Assembly (NCBI GenBank): GCA_010015805.1
Contig: ML978127.1
Location: 434,001 to 498,000 of the forward strand
Length of the DNA: 64,000 nucleotides
Reading direction: 5' to 3'
Source: Rhizodiscina lignyota
Taxonomy: Eukaryota; Ascomycota; Dothideomycetes; Aulographales; Rhizodiscinaceae
Shown here: piece by piece, positions 45,393 to 54,875 of the stretch
Position numbering within the stretch: position 1 is the first letter of the stretch
Layout: each line of letters starts with the position of its first letter
Notes under the pieces: model-generated
What the model was told of the DNA's origin: nothing
The model's database searches: none
What the model saw: only the letters and a program-made list of their open reading frames with translations
Made by a program: the position numbers and the translations under genes

Positions 45393-47490
45393 CTATTCAA
45401 CCAAGTTTAGGAGCGTATTGCGGGTGTCCGTAAGCCGTGTCCTCTTCCCCTCGTCAATGTCTACGCGCTGCGGAGAGTTAGCATAGTCCAATACCACAAA
45501 GGGGCGCATCCAAACCTTGCTCTTCAAAACATGTTGTATCAAAAACAATACATTTTCTCGATCCTTATTTGGTGGCGGTTGGCTCGGACCCTGAGCAGGA
45601 TGAGCTTGGGCTGGGAGAACTTGGCTGGGGACTGGCTGGCGTTCCTCTGTAACTTCGGGTAGTAGAAGTAGTTCATTCGTGCTTCCGGTGCCTCCTCCCG
45701 TGTCGCTAACAGCCGGTGTAGAGAATTTTTCGATTGCCTCTATGAGCTGATTTGCCGCGAACGCCTGTGACATTACCTCGCCGCTCTTTTCGCACGATGC
45801 TATGAGCGCCAGGCCAAACCAGCAATCGGACTTGATGAAGGGGATCTCGCTGTATCTCGCGGAGCCTATCACCGTGTTTAGAAGGTGGCCGGTTTCAAAG
45901 AACTGCTGCACGTCGCTGGCGTCTTCGCAAGGCCCTGGTTTTACTATGCAACGAGCGACCGCGACGACAAGTCGAGCACACTCCGCGACCGCATTCGTTG
46001 CAAACGGGCTTTCAACATCAAATCGAGAGCAGCGCTCCGTCACAGTTGCCAAATTAACCCAGTCAATGGTTGATGAAGGAGCAAGGAGTCGTTGACAAGT
46101 GGGTAGATGATTCTGCGCCATTTGTCGCATAACGCGCAATCCCGCAAAGGCCACTTGCAAATCGTCGTCATCTATGAGGCGCTGGCAGTCGGTAATTATG
46201 CCACTCGCGAGTAAGAGATCCCTGTTCTCAGCTGGTCGTGCGAGATGTCTCAGAAGGCCAGCTGCGGCATGCCTAGTTTCTCGGTCGTAACTTTTGTTCC
46301 GTATTATTTCCCGAGCACCCTTTAAAGCGGTCGTCTTTTGAGCCATGTGAATCGTCACTTCGTCTGCTAGAGCGGTATTCCCGAGGAGAAAGCAGCCGCA
46401 ACGTTTTAAGGCCTCCTTTTTCGAGTTGAGAAAGTCGGTTACCAGCATCCCTCGGATACGCTCGTCCTGTTCCGCAATTTTCGAAAACTGATCTGTAGTG
46501 GAAAATCGGATCAAGCTGATGATCAATTTCTCACATGATTCCCGGATTGAATCTCGCAGCTCCTGTTCCGATTCATAGTCCACCTCACGCCCGTCTGCTG
46601 GACCTTCGTCATCCGCACAATCGTACGCATTGAGAAGGGCGGTCATAAGAGAGATGATAAGCTCTGGGTTCCATTCTTGATTTCTAAGAGCCTTGGAACC
46701 CAGGTAGATTGTGGCAGCAGTGAGTAGGTCACTGGTGAATAGCTTGTCTCCGAACCTGTCCATCGACATGACACTAATCATGCCATCGCGGGCCTTCCGA
46801 GAGTCGAGCGCAGAGATATCTGCTTCGACTGCTTTTTCAAGGAGGTTGCGCAAGAGCTCAATTGCCTCGCAGTCAATGTCCTTCGATATCTTCTTCTCGG
46901 CAAGTAAACTAATAAGCCTCTCATGAAGTCGTAGCGATGCAGCCGCATACGCGAGATTGTCTACAAATGTTAGCCATGTCTCGGCGGAAATAAAGCGTGG
47001 AAATACCATTGTCAAAAACGATATTGTACAGGGCACCAATAGTGATATCGACCAGTGCGGATTGCTCGAGAGCCTCGATGACGGATCTTAGAACTAGCTT
47101 CACAAGTTCACGATTTTCATCTAAGATTCGTTAGGTTTAACCGTTAATTCATACAATATTCTAATAGTCACCATTGTCGATGCAGCAATTTCCAATCAAT
47201 CTCAATGCTTGTGCCGAGATATCTGGATTGTCCTTCTGCGGATCCAGGGCATGGAGTTCTTGGAGAAATATGCCATGTTCACTAAACGGGTCACGCCAGA
47301 GTTCCTCTCGACTTGCGTCCGCTATCTGTTTGAGAGCATGGAGATAAGCGCCTTGATTCTCCTGTCGAAGTTGTTTGAGTGCCGCGCACGCGCCTATCAA
47401 ACCATCTTCATCGTCCACCCCGGCGATTCGGAAATAGTCGTTGAGGATAATTAGACCGTCGACTCTCGCTTCTTCGTCGCACCCACTCAT
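45393..47490 (-). CDS. Armadillo-repeat protein, SmgGDS (Rap1GDS1)-like
   Basis: Exons 47490-47172, 47120-47007 and 46960-45393 join in phase to 666 aa. Intron 2 has GCTAAC. The protein is almost entirely helical with armadillo-like repeats: for example ISAQALRLIGNCCIDN...ENRELV, GCFLLGNTALADE, RHAAAGLLRHLARPAENRDLLL and VAFAGLRVMRQMA. The C-terminus has a Pro/Gln linker followed by a last helix pair. Family knowledge: SmgGDS proteins bind prenylated small GTPases (Rho, Rap) as chaperone or exchange factor; fungal members are little studied. Assignment rests on repeat pattern and the conserved first repeats and is moderately sure; another armadillo-family adaptor is possible. Confidence 0.78.
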
Positions 47491-48369
47491 GAGCTTTGGG
47501 TTGTGAAAAGGTCTCTTTGGCTGTTATATGTTGAGAGGAAGATGAACGACATCACAACACTGCGAAGAGTAAATAGAGTATGTATGTCTAACGGAATTTG
47601 CCGTTAACGATTGTGCACGACATCCCACACGCTGCGCACAGCGGAGTACTAGCGTACTTCACTGTCCAGGCACGGGGTGACAAAATAGTTGAGTCCTGTA
47701 AAGTTTAATCGTATTCAGCGAAAGCGAGGTTTCCTCTTCAACGCTAGCGAGAGTATCTCTGAAGGGTCGATAAGTTATATACTGGAGTTCGTTTATCTAA
47801 AACACGCAGCTTCAGCGTGTATCTTATATTAACTATCGAGGATATACAACCTCGCAGTTCTATATATTGCAGTCACGACTCAACTATTTTGTCACCCACT
47901 TGCCAGGGTGAGCTAGAACTAAACCTGTAAAGAAGCTTCTCCAACCTTAGGTGCATAGTACACGAGCAGTGATTGAAATCGAAACGAAGCCTTTCCGTGC
48001 TCTTAGTTCACGCTGTGCGAGCCTCTATTGACCCTGAGCAGTACACTTACTCATGGCCAGATACATGGTATACGAGCGTCTGTTGAAATTGAGCACGAGT
48101 GTCTTCTGCTCTTATGGGTCTGTTCATGTGGGTTGCATGATATGTTGGAGAAGGCTCTCCGCTCTCATAACTCTGCATTCAGTATTTGTGAGCTTCAGCT
48201 TGTCGGTAAAGCGATCGATGCACATGCTCGAGAAGTGTCTTCAAGACTTCAAGTCATAATGTAAAGAGATGAATTCAAACCACTGGCAAAGCTAAGGATC
48301 TATAGTAAAAACACAACCCCAAGAAACTCCTAAGAAAAATCCCCAGAAAAGCATGCCCAATACTCCTAT
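47491..48369. other. Intergenic region containing a MITE-like element
   Basis: Promoter side of the armadillo gene and 3' flank of the ubiquitin protease gene. Apart from the inverted-repeat element at 47657-47913 (listed separately), no gene or motif recognised. The part right of the element has only short frames. Confidence 0.5.
47657..47913. mobile_element. MITE-like element with terminal inverted repeats
   Basis: The blocks at 47675-47695 and 47877-47897 are perfect 21-bp reverse complements (GGGTGACAAAATAGTTGAGTC). Similarity extends outward on both sides with an indel (TCAC ... CCxGGCA ...), making imperfect inverted repeats of about 45 bp. Both ends are flanked by TA (47655-56 and 47914-15), fitting the TA target duplication of Tc1/mariner-type elements. 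The 257-bp interior is AT-rich and non-coding, so it is a non-autonomous element that would need a transposase from elsewhere. I do not recognise the family. Confidence 0.75.
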
Positions 48370-49569
48370 CTACCAGTTACAAGAGGAAGTGTCCTCCAAC
48401 CCATCAGTGCTGGCTGCTTCAGAGCAAAGCAAGCGGCCCCCGGGACCCTTCCCTGGTGGTGATCTCTCCACTTCAGTCACCATGCTGTATACTAAGATAT
48501 ACGGCATTGTTTGCCCTCCCATGGGAATGTCGCCCAATTTTACATCCGGCGTAACCATTTGGTCGTTGAGTTCGTGGACTCCAGAGTGTGCAGTGTATGT
48601 TCCAAAGTAATGGCCGGAGTTTGGTGTCTTACCAGTGTGGTAGATGACGTGCAACAGCTTGTACTTGAGCGAGAACGCCGCCCTCTGCGCTACCGGCTGC
48701 AGACTTGTCAGGTTGAGCCGGTTGCTTAAGATCACTGGGGAGATGATCTTATTGAGGTTGGCATCAAAGCACCGCAGAGCAACGACTAGGACGTCGGGGG
48801 CGGCAAGCAGTACTTTCTGCCGTTTCGTATCCAGGTTCTTGCTGTTGCAACGGTCGCAAGAGAGCCCCGACAGATCTTCTGCGGCGTACTCATGCTCGAT
48901 GTACTGTTGTACCGAAAGGCCGTGCTTCGGAGCTCTGATCTGGACGATCTGCCCAAATTCATTCTCCGGTTCGGTCTCATGAATCTCGCCGCAGCCTGGG
49001 CATGTCCATGCAGATCGTGAGGTGACGCTGAACAGACCATGGTAGAGGTCCGCATGCAATGGCCGGTTATCCTGGCGCAAATAATCGGCGACGAACAGCA
49101 AGAATTCGTGCGCGTCTTGCTGCCCATAGCGCAACCTACGCTTGTCGGCATCATCCGCAGAAGGGCCCAGTGCTGCAGGCCAGCTGATGTTCACAAATTG
49201 CTGGTCAAACCTGGCCACCGCGCTATCGAGCTGCGGGCGGGCTCCTTTGAAGTACTCGGTCATGACCTGCTTCAAAAGACAGGCCGCGCAAGGACCGCTT
49301 GACGAGCACTCGGGGGAATTGGTGAGGGCCTTGGGGTTGTGTGATGTGATGAACCGCAGGATTTGCGGCGTGTTGATGAGCGCCTGCAGGACAGCTCTAC
49401 GATAGCAATAATTTCGAGGGTTGTGAAGTCCCATCGGCTGTTTATTGCGTGCGAAGGCGGGGACCTTCTTCCAGACGCGGGAGTTTGCTTCACGGACACT
49501 CCTCTCGTGTCGCTCCTGGTGCCTGAACTTGTCCCATCTCTGTTTATGGCCGCGAGTGATCGGTGCCAT
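48370..49569 (-). CDS. Ubiquitin-specific protease (USP/UBP, C19 family)
   Basis: From ATG 49569: 399 aa, a compact USP fold. Seen: Cys box GLHNPRNYCYRRAVLQAL with catalytic Cys55 and the oxyanion Asn50; QQDAHEFL; two CxxC pairs of the zinc finger (CPGC ... CDRC); His box NSGHYFGTY; and an Asp in ELNDQMVT. The normally glycine before the -NxC segment is Arg (PRNYC), unusual but not at a catalytic position. The basic N-terminus (KQRWDKFRHQERHERS) could bind nucleic acid or direct it to the nucleus, as in the USP36/Ubp10-like group. The frame stays open upstream to 49917, but that sequence looks like leader. Role: removes ubiquitin from proteins; substrate unknown. Confidence 0.87.
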   Translation of the reverse strand: MAPITRGHKQRWDKFRHQERHERSVREANSRVWKKVPAFARNKQPMGLHNPRNYCYRRAVLQALINTPQILRFITSHNPKALTNSPECSSSGPCAACLLKQVMTEYFKGARPQLDSAVARFDQQFVNISWPAALGPSADDADKRRLRYGQQDAHEFLLFVADYLRQDNRPLHADLYHGLFSVTSRSAWTCPGCGEIHETEPENEFGQIVQIRAPKHGLSVQQYIEHEYAAEDLSGLSCDRCNSKNLDTKRQKVLLAAPDVLVVALRCFDANLNKIISPVILSNRLNLTSLQPVAQRAAFSLKYKLLHVIYHTGKTPNSGHYFGTYTAHSGVHELNDQMVTPDVKLGDIPMGGQTMPYILVYSMVTEVERSPPGKGPGGRLLCSEAASTDGLEDTSSCNW

Positions 49570-50512
49570 TTTTTCCCCCTCTGTCTCGAATGTGGCGTCT
49601 GTGGCTTTCGCCCAATTGATCTGGTCCGAAAGGAGAAAATGTAGGGTAAACCGCGATGGAAATGAGTGCGTAGAAAGTAAACCTGAACCAGTCAGGTTAT
49701 TTGCTCTTGAAAGGAAAGCAGATGGGGACGAATGACGGAGAGATGAAAGAGCATGGAGTTGACGGCGCGAAGGGAAGTGCTTCTTCGAAATTATACGCCA
49801 TCTTTTCCTCTTCTTATTGTTACTGGAAGTTATTGTGACCATGGTTGGAGATTCAAAAGTGGCCTTTTGTCGGAGGGACAAAGGTTTCGAAACGGGACTA
49901 TTGTCCGGCCACTTCATTTTTTAATAGGGTTCTTTGTAGATGAATGGGTTGGTAGTCTATTGTCGCGAAGACTGAGACAATGGGACAATAGGTGAACGGT
50001 GGGCACCACGGAATAGTTTCGTTCGAGGTTGTATCAATGGCAAGCGCGATGGATGCACTCTTGCACCGCTATTATCGATGATCGTAGACAAGGATGAATA
50101 GTGTATTCGTACGTCGAGAACAAGCAGACAGAGTTGGTAAGGAGCGCGGCGACGTCATGGAGCAAATTTCGGATTCGCAGGATGAAAAAGCGATGCTAGA
50201 TGCAAAGTCGCATATATGAGCCATCAAGTGCTCTCCTATTAGCAAGGGAGCGAAGTTGGATATCCAATTGCCGTTGTGTTATGAGGAAGTGAGGCGCTGA
50301 AATGTTTGTTTTTTTCACAGCAAAACGCCGACCAGGGTTGGAAAGATTAGATCTCCACTTGGCCCAAGCTTCAATCCCGCAGAGCCGCAAGTCGGCGACA
50401 GGGGTGCCACGTGGCGAAGGACTAAGGGACTCTGAGACTCTACCATTCTGTGAGGTCGAAATAGGTAGTGTTGACGACATGACCAAATGCATGGTTATGG
50501 TTAATAGACTGA
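49570..50512. other. Divergent intergenic region, USP and TRM9
   Basis: About 0.94 kb between divergent starts. It includes three upstream ATGs at 50479, 50491 and 50497 in one frame that overlaps the TRM9 start (see findings). No other gene or repeat recognised. Confidence 0.5.
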
Positions 50513-51305
50513 ATGGACGATACTGAGAAGTATGGCCAAGCGTACGAAGCTAAGCATGTCCACGAGGTGTATGAAGAGATTGCCGACCACTTCTCAGGCA
50601 CGCGGTACAAGGTATTGCTCCTCGTCGCTTCTGTCCACCATCAACTGAGCGCTGATAATGAACTAGCCATGGCCGATAGTCGAAAGGTTCCTCCAGTCAC
50701 TGCCAGATGGATCAGTCGGTCTCGACATTGGCTGTGGTAATGGGAAATACCTTCTCGTGAACCGCGATGTCTTCATTATCGCTTCGGACCGCTCGAGCAA
50801 CCTCGTTCGTATCGCGGCAAAACATGCGCCGCATGCTGCTCTTGTCGCGGACACATTGTCACTCCCTCATCGTGCAGGGACGTTTGACTTTGCCATTTCT
50901 ATCGCGATGATCCATCATTTGAGCACGACAGAGCGGCGCGTCGAGGCGATCGCCGGAATACTGGAGCTCCTAATGGCCCAGAACGGCAAAGCGTTGATAT
51001 ATGTTTGGGCGTTGGAGCAGAGGGACAGCAGACGTGGATGGGATAAGGGCGAGGCACAGGATGTGCTGGTGCCGTGGGTATTGAAGGACCAGAAGGGGAA
51101 GCAGTCCAAGGGTAAAGATCGAAAGGAAAACAACAATGATGTAAATGAAAATGACTTGGAGGAAAAGGTTTATCAGAGATACTATCACCTGTTCCGAGAA
51201 GGTGAACTGGAAGATAATATTGTCGCTGCCGGAGGGACTGTCTTGGAGTCAGGGTACGAGAAGGACAATTGGTGGGCTATCGCCGCTCCGGCCAATCACG
51301 ACTGA
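50513..51305 (+). CDS. TRM9: tRNA wobble-uridine carboxymethyl methyltransferase TRM9
   Basis: Exons 50513-50611 and 50667-51305 give 245 aa; the yeast enzyme is 279 aa. Seen: HVHEVYEEIADHFSGTRYK at the start, SAM-binding motif I GLDIGCGNGKYL (~49-60), the acidic loop SDRSSNL, VADTLSLPHR, FDFAISIAMIHHLS, and the C-terminal YYHLFREGELEDNI...SGYEKDNWWAI block, all typical of Trm9/ALKBH8-MT. A Lys/Asn-rich insert of ~30 residues lies before that block. Reaction: SAM-dependent methyl-ester formation on cm5U34 of tRNA-Arg/Glu, with the partner Trm112. Intron 50612-50666 has a GTATTG donor. Convergent with the RBR ligase gene. Confidence 0.95.
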
Positions 51306-51675
51306 AAAGAGTTAATTGAGGAAGAAAGCTCACGGCGGGAGGTGCAGAATATATACACAGTGGCAAGGGGCGCTAAGCATAGCGAACAGCCTCCGACAGC
51401 TCCAGCTGGAAGAGGACATCTGGGAGTGCGTGCGCGTCTCTAATATATTCATCATTGCAAAAAGTCGTTATCACCAAATGAGATACGATATGTTCTTGGA
51501 CGAATCTTTCGTTTTATTGCTGGCGCCACGCTATGCGCTACGAGCTGCTCGTATCCGAGCAGATATGCTGAAAACACGCCATCGCTATGCAAAACTCCAT
51601 TTGAAGAGCCATAGGTATCTGTCTTCGAATATCGTAAACCACCATCGAAGATCTTTGTGAAGAGAAGGCTCCCGT
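51306..51675. other. Convergent intergenic region
   Basis: 370 bp between the stops of TRM9 (plus) and the RBR ligase (minus). It holds both 3' regions; the short frames on either strand are unsupported. Confidence 0.5.
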
Positions 51676-53439
51676 CTATATCCGACGTGGGACTTGTGGC
51701 ATCATGGGAATCTCCCAATCTTCGTCATCCGACCCAAGCTCATCCGAATCCCAGTCATCCTCCTCGTCGTTCATCGCTAACTCCACGAAGCGCCGAATTC
51801 CAGGTGCATTGGCATCTGGCGGTCCCACGGGCCGACGATGTGCTCGCTGCACTGCAGCTGGTGCAGGAGGCCGATCCTGGATGCCAGCATTGTTCATGGC
51901 CTGTTGCAGCGCTCCAACCTCTTCATTCTCTTGAGGAGCATTTGCATCCGCCTCCTCAGCGGCAGCAATCGCGGCTTCCCAGCCTCTAGCGCCGTTAAAT
52001 CGCCCATTGCCCACGCCTTCGTCCCCTTCCTCAAGCTCCCATAGGCGCATGTAGCATCCAATCTCCTTCTTATTGAAATGCTGATATGGATTCGATGGGT
52101 CCAGCCAGGAGCTGCACAGGTAGCAGAAGTGCGTGTGGCACTGAAAGCAGTTCATGTGATTGCAACCATGCGTCTTCTGGCAAGGCGACGAGCACGTTGG
52201 GCACGGCGATGTATGCAAGCGAATGTAGTCGAAGCTCGCTTTCTCGTCCGCTGAGATTTCGGCTTCTGACCGTGGCCAGCAGCGCACGTAGTCACCATGC
52301 CAGCTGGCTAGGCACACGCGGCAGAAGGCGAAATTGCAATCTTCACAGATTGCAAGGCGCTCGATGTTGGCAGGATTAGGCTTTGTGTCGTTGGTATTCG
52401 GTGGAACAGGTGCGGACTCGTCTTCAGAATCACTCTCGAAAGCTTCCATGCTGAAAGGGTCCGTAACTTTGGGGTATTTCTTTGATCGAGCTGGTCCCTG
52501 ACACCATTTCCGCGGGCAGTAAATGGTCGACTTATCCGACTCGAGCTTCTTCTTCCGCTTCAGCTCGACATAGCGCTTGACCACCTCTTTGTCCAGTGGG
52601 ATCTGCAGCAGTTCGCTTGGATTAAGTGTGCCCGACTTCTTCCGCCGTCGCCCATTCTCCTTTCCACAGTCTGGGTCAATGCACCTGACACTCGCCACAT
52701 CGCCTTCGCTGATGCAGTTATTGTAGAAATCCTGCAAGCACGGCACACAGAAGACGTGGCCGCACTTCATTAATCGATAGCAGACGGAGCCCTTCTTTGG
52801 TTCCAGGCACACACCGCAGTCGAATGTCTCTGCCTCGAACTTCTTCCTCTTCATCTTAATGTCAAAGTCTAAAAGTTCTATCTTCATCTCTTGCGGGATC
52901 TCTAGCTCTTCGTTCTGTGGTGTGATGAGTTCGAAGCTCGCCTCTGCTTCATTCTGGAGAAAGTCAATGTAAGCGAAAACGACTTGGCCACGTCCATATT
53001 CTTCCCAAAGGTTGTGACCTTCTTTTATGAGCCTTTCTAGCGTCTCTGCTGGGAGCCAGGAGGGGGTCGTCTTGATTTCGAGGTGTGGCGGGCACTCGCT
53101 AGGGTACCCATTTGGGAGTATTATGTGCAGCTGAAGTGGTGGAAGGTGCTCTAGTCGATGGGTGTCAAGTGGAATTTGAGTTAGTGTATCTGATCCACCG
53201 GTAGACTTCGGATTAGAAGCTGGCGGTGTTGGTGGCGCATTCGTTAGATCCGAAGGCGGAGGTGCACCACCGATCGCTGGTGGGAAGAGCACTGCGAGCG
53301 GCGTGGAGGGAGCGACAGGAATGTCGATGGAGGCGGAAAATGGATTCGAAGGGTCGACGACTAGCTCGGGATATATGGCGGTGATGGATGATAGCTCTTC
53401 TTCACGCTCGTCGTCGCCATTTAGATCTGCCATGAGCAT
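51676..53439 (-). CDS. RWD-RBR E3 ubiquitin ligase (Itt1/RNF14-like)
   Basis: From ATG 53439 (a second ATG lies at 53433) the protein is 587 aa in one exon. Seen in order: an N-terminal RWD domain (REEELSSITAIYPEL ... LPNGYPSECPPHLEI); RING1 starting CGVCLE with CGHVFCVPCL; an IBR with CEDCNFAFCRVCLASWHG; RING2 CPTCSSPCQKTHGCNHM, where the Cys of HGCNHM is the expected catalytic residue that accepts ubiquitin; then an acidic C-terminus (DEEDDWDSDELGSDDED). RWD-RBR proteins include yeast Itt1 and human RNF14, linked to translation termination and stalled ribosomes. The in-frame ATG at 53535 would add 32 residues without a domain. Divergent from CAX4 with 293 bp between. Confidence 0.93.
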   Translation of the reverse strand: MLMADLNGDDEREEELSSITAIYPELVVDPSNPFSASIDIPVAPSTPLAVLFPPAIGGAPPPSDLTNAPPTPPASNPKSTGGSDTLTQIPLDTHRLEHLPPLQLHIILPNGYPSECPPHLEIKTTPSWLPAETLERLIKEGHNLWEEYGRGQVVFAYIDFLQNEAEASFELITPQNEELEIPQEMKIELLDFDIKMKRKKFEAETFDCGVCLEPKKGSVCYRLMKCGHVFCVPCLQDFYNNCISEGDVASVRCIDPDCGKENGRRRKKSGTLNPSELLQIPLDKEVVKRYVELKRKKKLESDKSTIYCPRKWCQGPARSKKYPKVTDPFSMEAFESDSEDESAPVPPNTNDTKPNPANIERLAICEDCNFAFCRVCLASWHGDYVRCWPRSEAEISADEKASFDYIRLHTSPCPTCSSPCQKTHGCNHMNCFQCHTHFCYLCSSWLDPSNPYQHFNKKEIGCYMRLWELEEGDEGVGNGRFNGARGWEAAIAAAEEADANAPQENEEVGALQQAMNNAGIQDRPPAPAAVQRAHRRPVGPPDANAPGIRRFVELAMNDEEDDWDSDELGSDDEDWEIPMMPQVPRRI

Positions 53440-53732
53440 GTGGCGGGGGTTATGATATGTGAAGGTTCCGCTGTTGCTGCCTAAAGCTTGGCTATGGAAG
53501 GAAATAGACAAGGTCGGGTGTCGGAGGCAATACACGGAGGTGTTAAAATGTATAAAAAAGACGCGAAACAGTCATGTTCTGAAGCGTGGACAAGTGAAGT
53601 GACTGGTAGGTGTTGCGGCGGGGAGTCCGTGCGCGTCCCCAAACTTTTTGGACATGGACGTTCCTCGCGGGCGGTGACCTCATTTAGGAGCGCGTCGAGA
53701 GCACATGCAACCGTTCTTCCCACCTTCACGCC

Positions 53733-54523
53733 ATGGACGACCCGCCTCTTGCTTCCCTTTCACTGACTCACGTTCACTATGTGAGTACATATATGGCAAT
53801 TTGGTTACACTTTACTGACTCCGCCTCAGAATCCTGCGGACCGAATAAGTTACCTCTGCGCGTGGCTTGCACTTGTCCCCCAAGCCCTCTGCGTCGTCTA
53901 CGTGACGCTGATATGGAGTACGCGGGAGGCTGAAGTGATTCTTATGTTCGCGGGCCAGATGGCCTGCGAGGCGTTCAATTGGTGCTTAAAGCGGTACATT
54001 AAGGAGGAGCGTCCACGACGTACGGCGCCTTTCTTGGATTTTTTGTTTGCATTGCTGACCTAGCTCCGTAGAGATGAACGGCAAAGGCTATGGCATGCCA
54101 TCCTCGCACGCGCAATTCGTCACCTTCTTCTCCGTCTCGCTTACACTCTTCCTCCTCATACGGCACCAGCCGCAAGCCTCCGCAACTCACACTCCCACGA
54201 CGTTCCTGCAACGCCTTCTCCTGTCGGTCTTGGCCTTGATCTCAGCAGCTGCCGTAGCGCAGAGCAGAATTTACCTCAACTACCACACGCCTAAGCAAGT
54301 GCTTGTGGGCTGTACCGCCGGAGGCATATGTGCTGTTGTTTGGTTCATCATCGTTGCATACTTGCGATATTCTGGATGGGTAAGATGGGGTCTCGACACA
54401 GACTTTGCTCGATATTTTCGCTTCAGGGATCTAGTGCTCACAGAAGACCTTACAGACGCTGGATGGGCGAGGTGGGAGGAGAGACGACGAAGACGTGACA
54501 TTGATGGGAAAAAGCGAACGTGA
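53733..54523 (+). CDS. CAX4: Dolichyldiphosphatase CAX4/CWH8
   Basis: Exons 53733-53780, 53830-54019 and 54072-54523 give 229 aa (yeast 239). Seen: the three-part acid-phosphatase (PAP2) signature KRYIKEERP (~70), GYGMPSSHAQF (~87) and SRIYLNYHT (~143), set among four or so membrane helices. Reaction: removes a phosphate from dolichyl diphosphate on the ER lumenal side so the carrier is recycled after N-glycan transfer. Exon 2 ends and exon 3 begins inside the ERPRQMNGKGYGM segment; the 52-nt intron there has a CTGAC branch site. Convergent with PMT2, another dolichol-dependent ER gene, 352 bp away. Confidence 0.95.
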
Positions 54524-54875
54524 GGTGAGCCATAGAGACAATAGATCAGTCACGTATGAACTATTAAAACATGCTTTTCATATCGAGTGTCTAACTGTGC
54601 CCACTTCTAAACCCACAGTCGCAGCGTTACGTCGAGAATTATGGTACATGGCCAAAACCCAAACGGGGAGGAATACGCCGACAGACTACAAGATTTGTTG
54701 TCCGTCATAAAGAAAGGAGAAGCTGAGAGAATGACCGCACCATGTCCCACAAATGCCCGATGCCCAGTTTCATTCCGCACGACATCAGACGTACGCTCGA
54801 TCAAACCACGTCCGCAAAAAGAGAAAGATTCCGCCTTCAAATCTCTTCGCCAGAATGTGTAAAATTTTGTGACGC
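54524..54875. other. Convergent intergenic region
   Basis: 352 bp between the stops of CAX4 (plus) and PMT2 (minus); 3' regions of both. No gene supported. Confidence 0.5.

Noticed and set aside
49570-49917. N-terminal extension of the ubiquitin protease to the ATG at 49917
   Set aside because: The extra 116 codons have leader-like composition and no domain; the ATG at 49569 begins a compact, conserved-looking protein.
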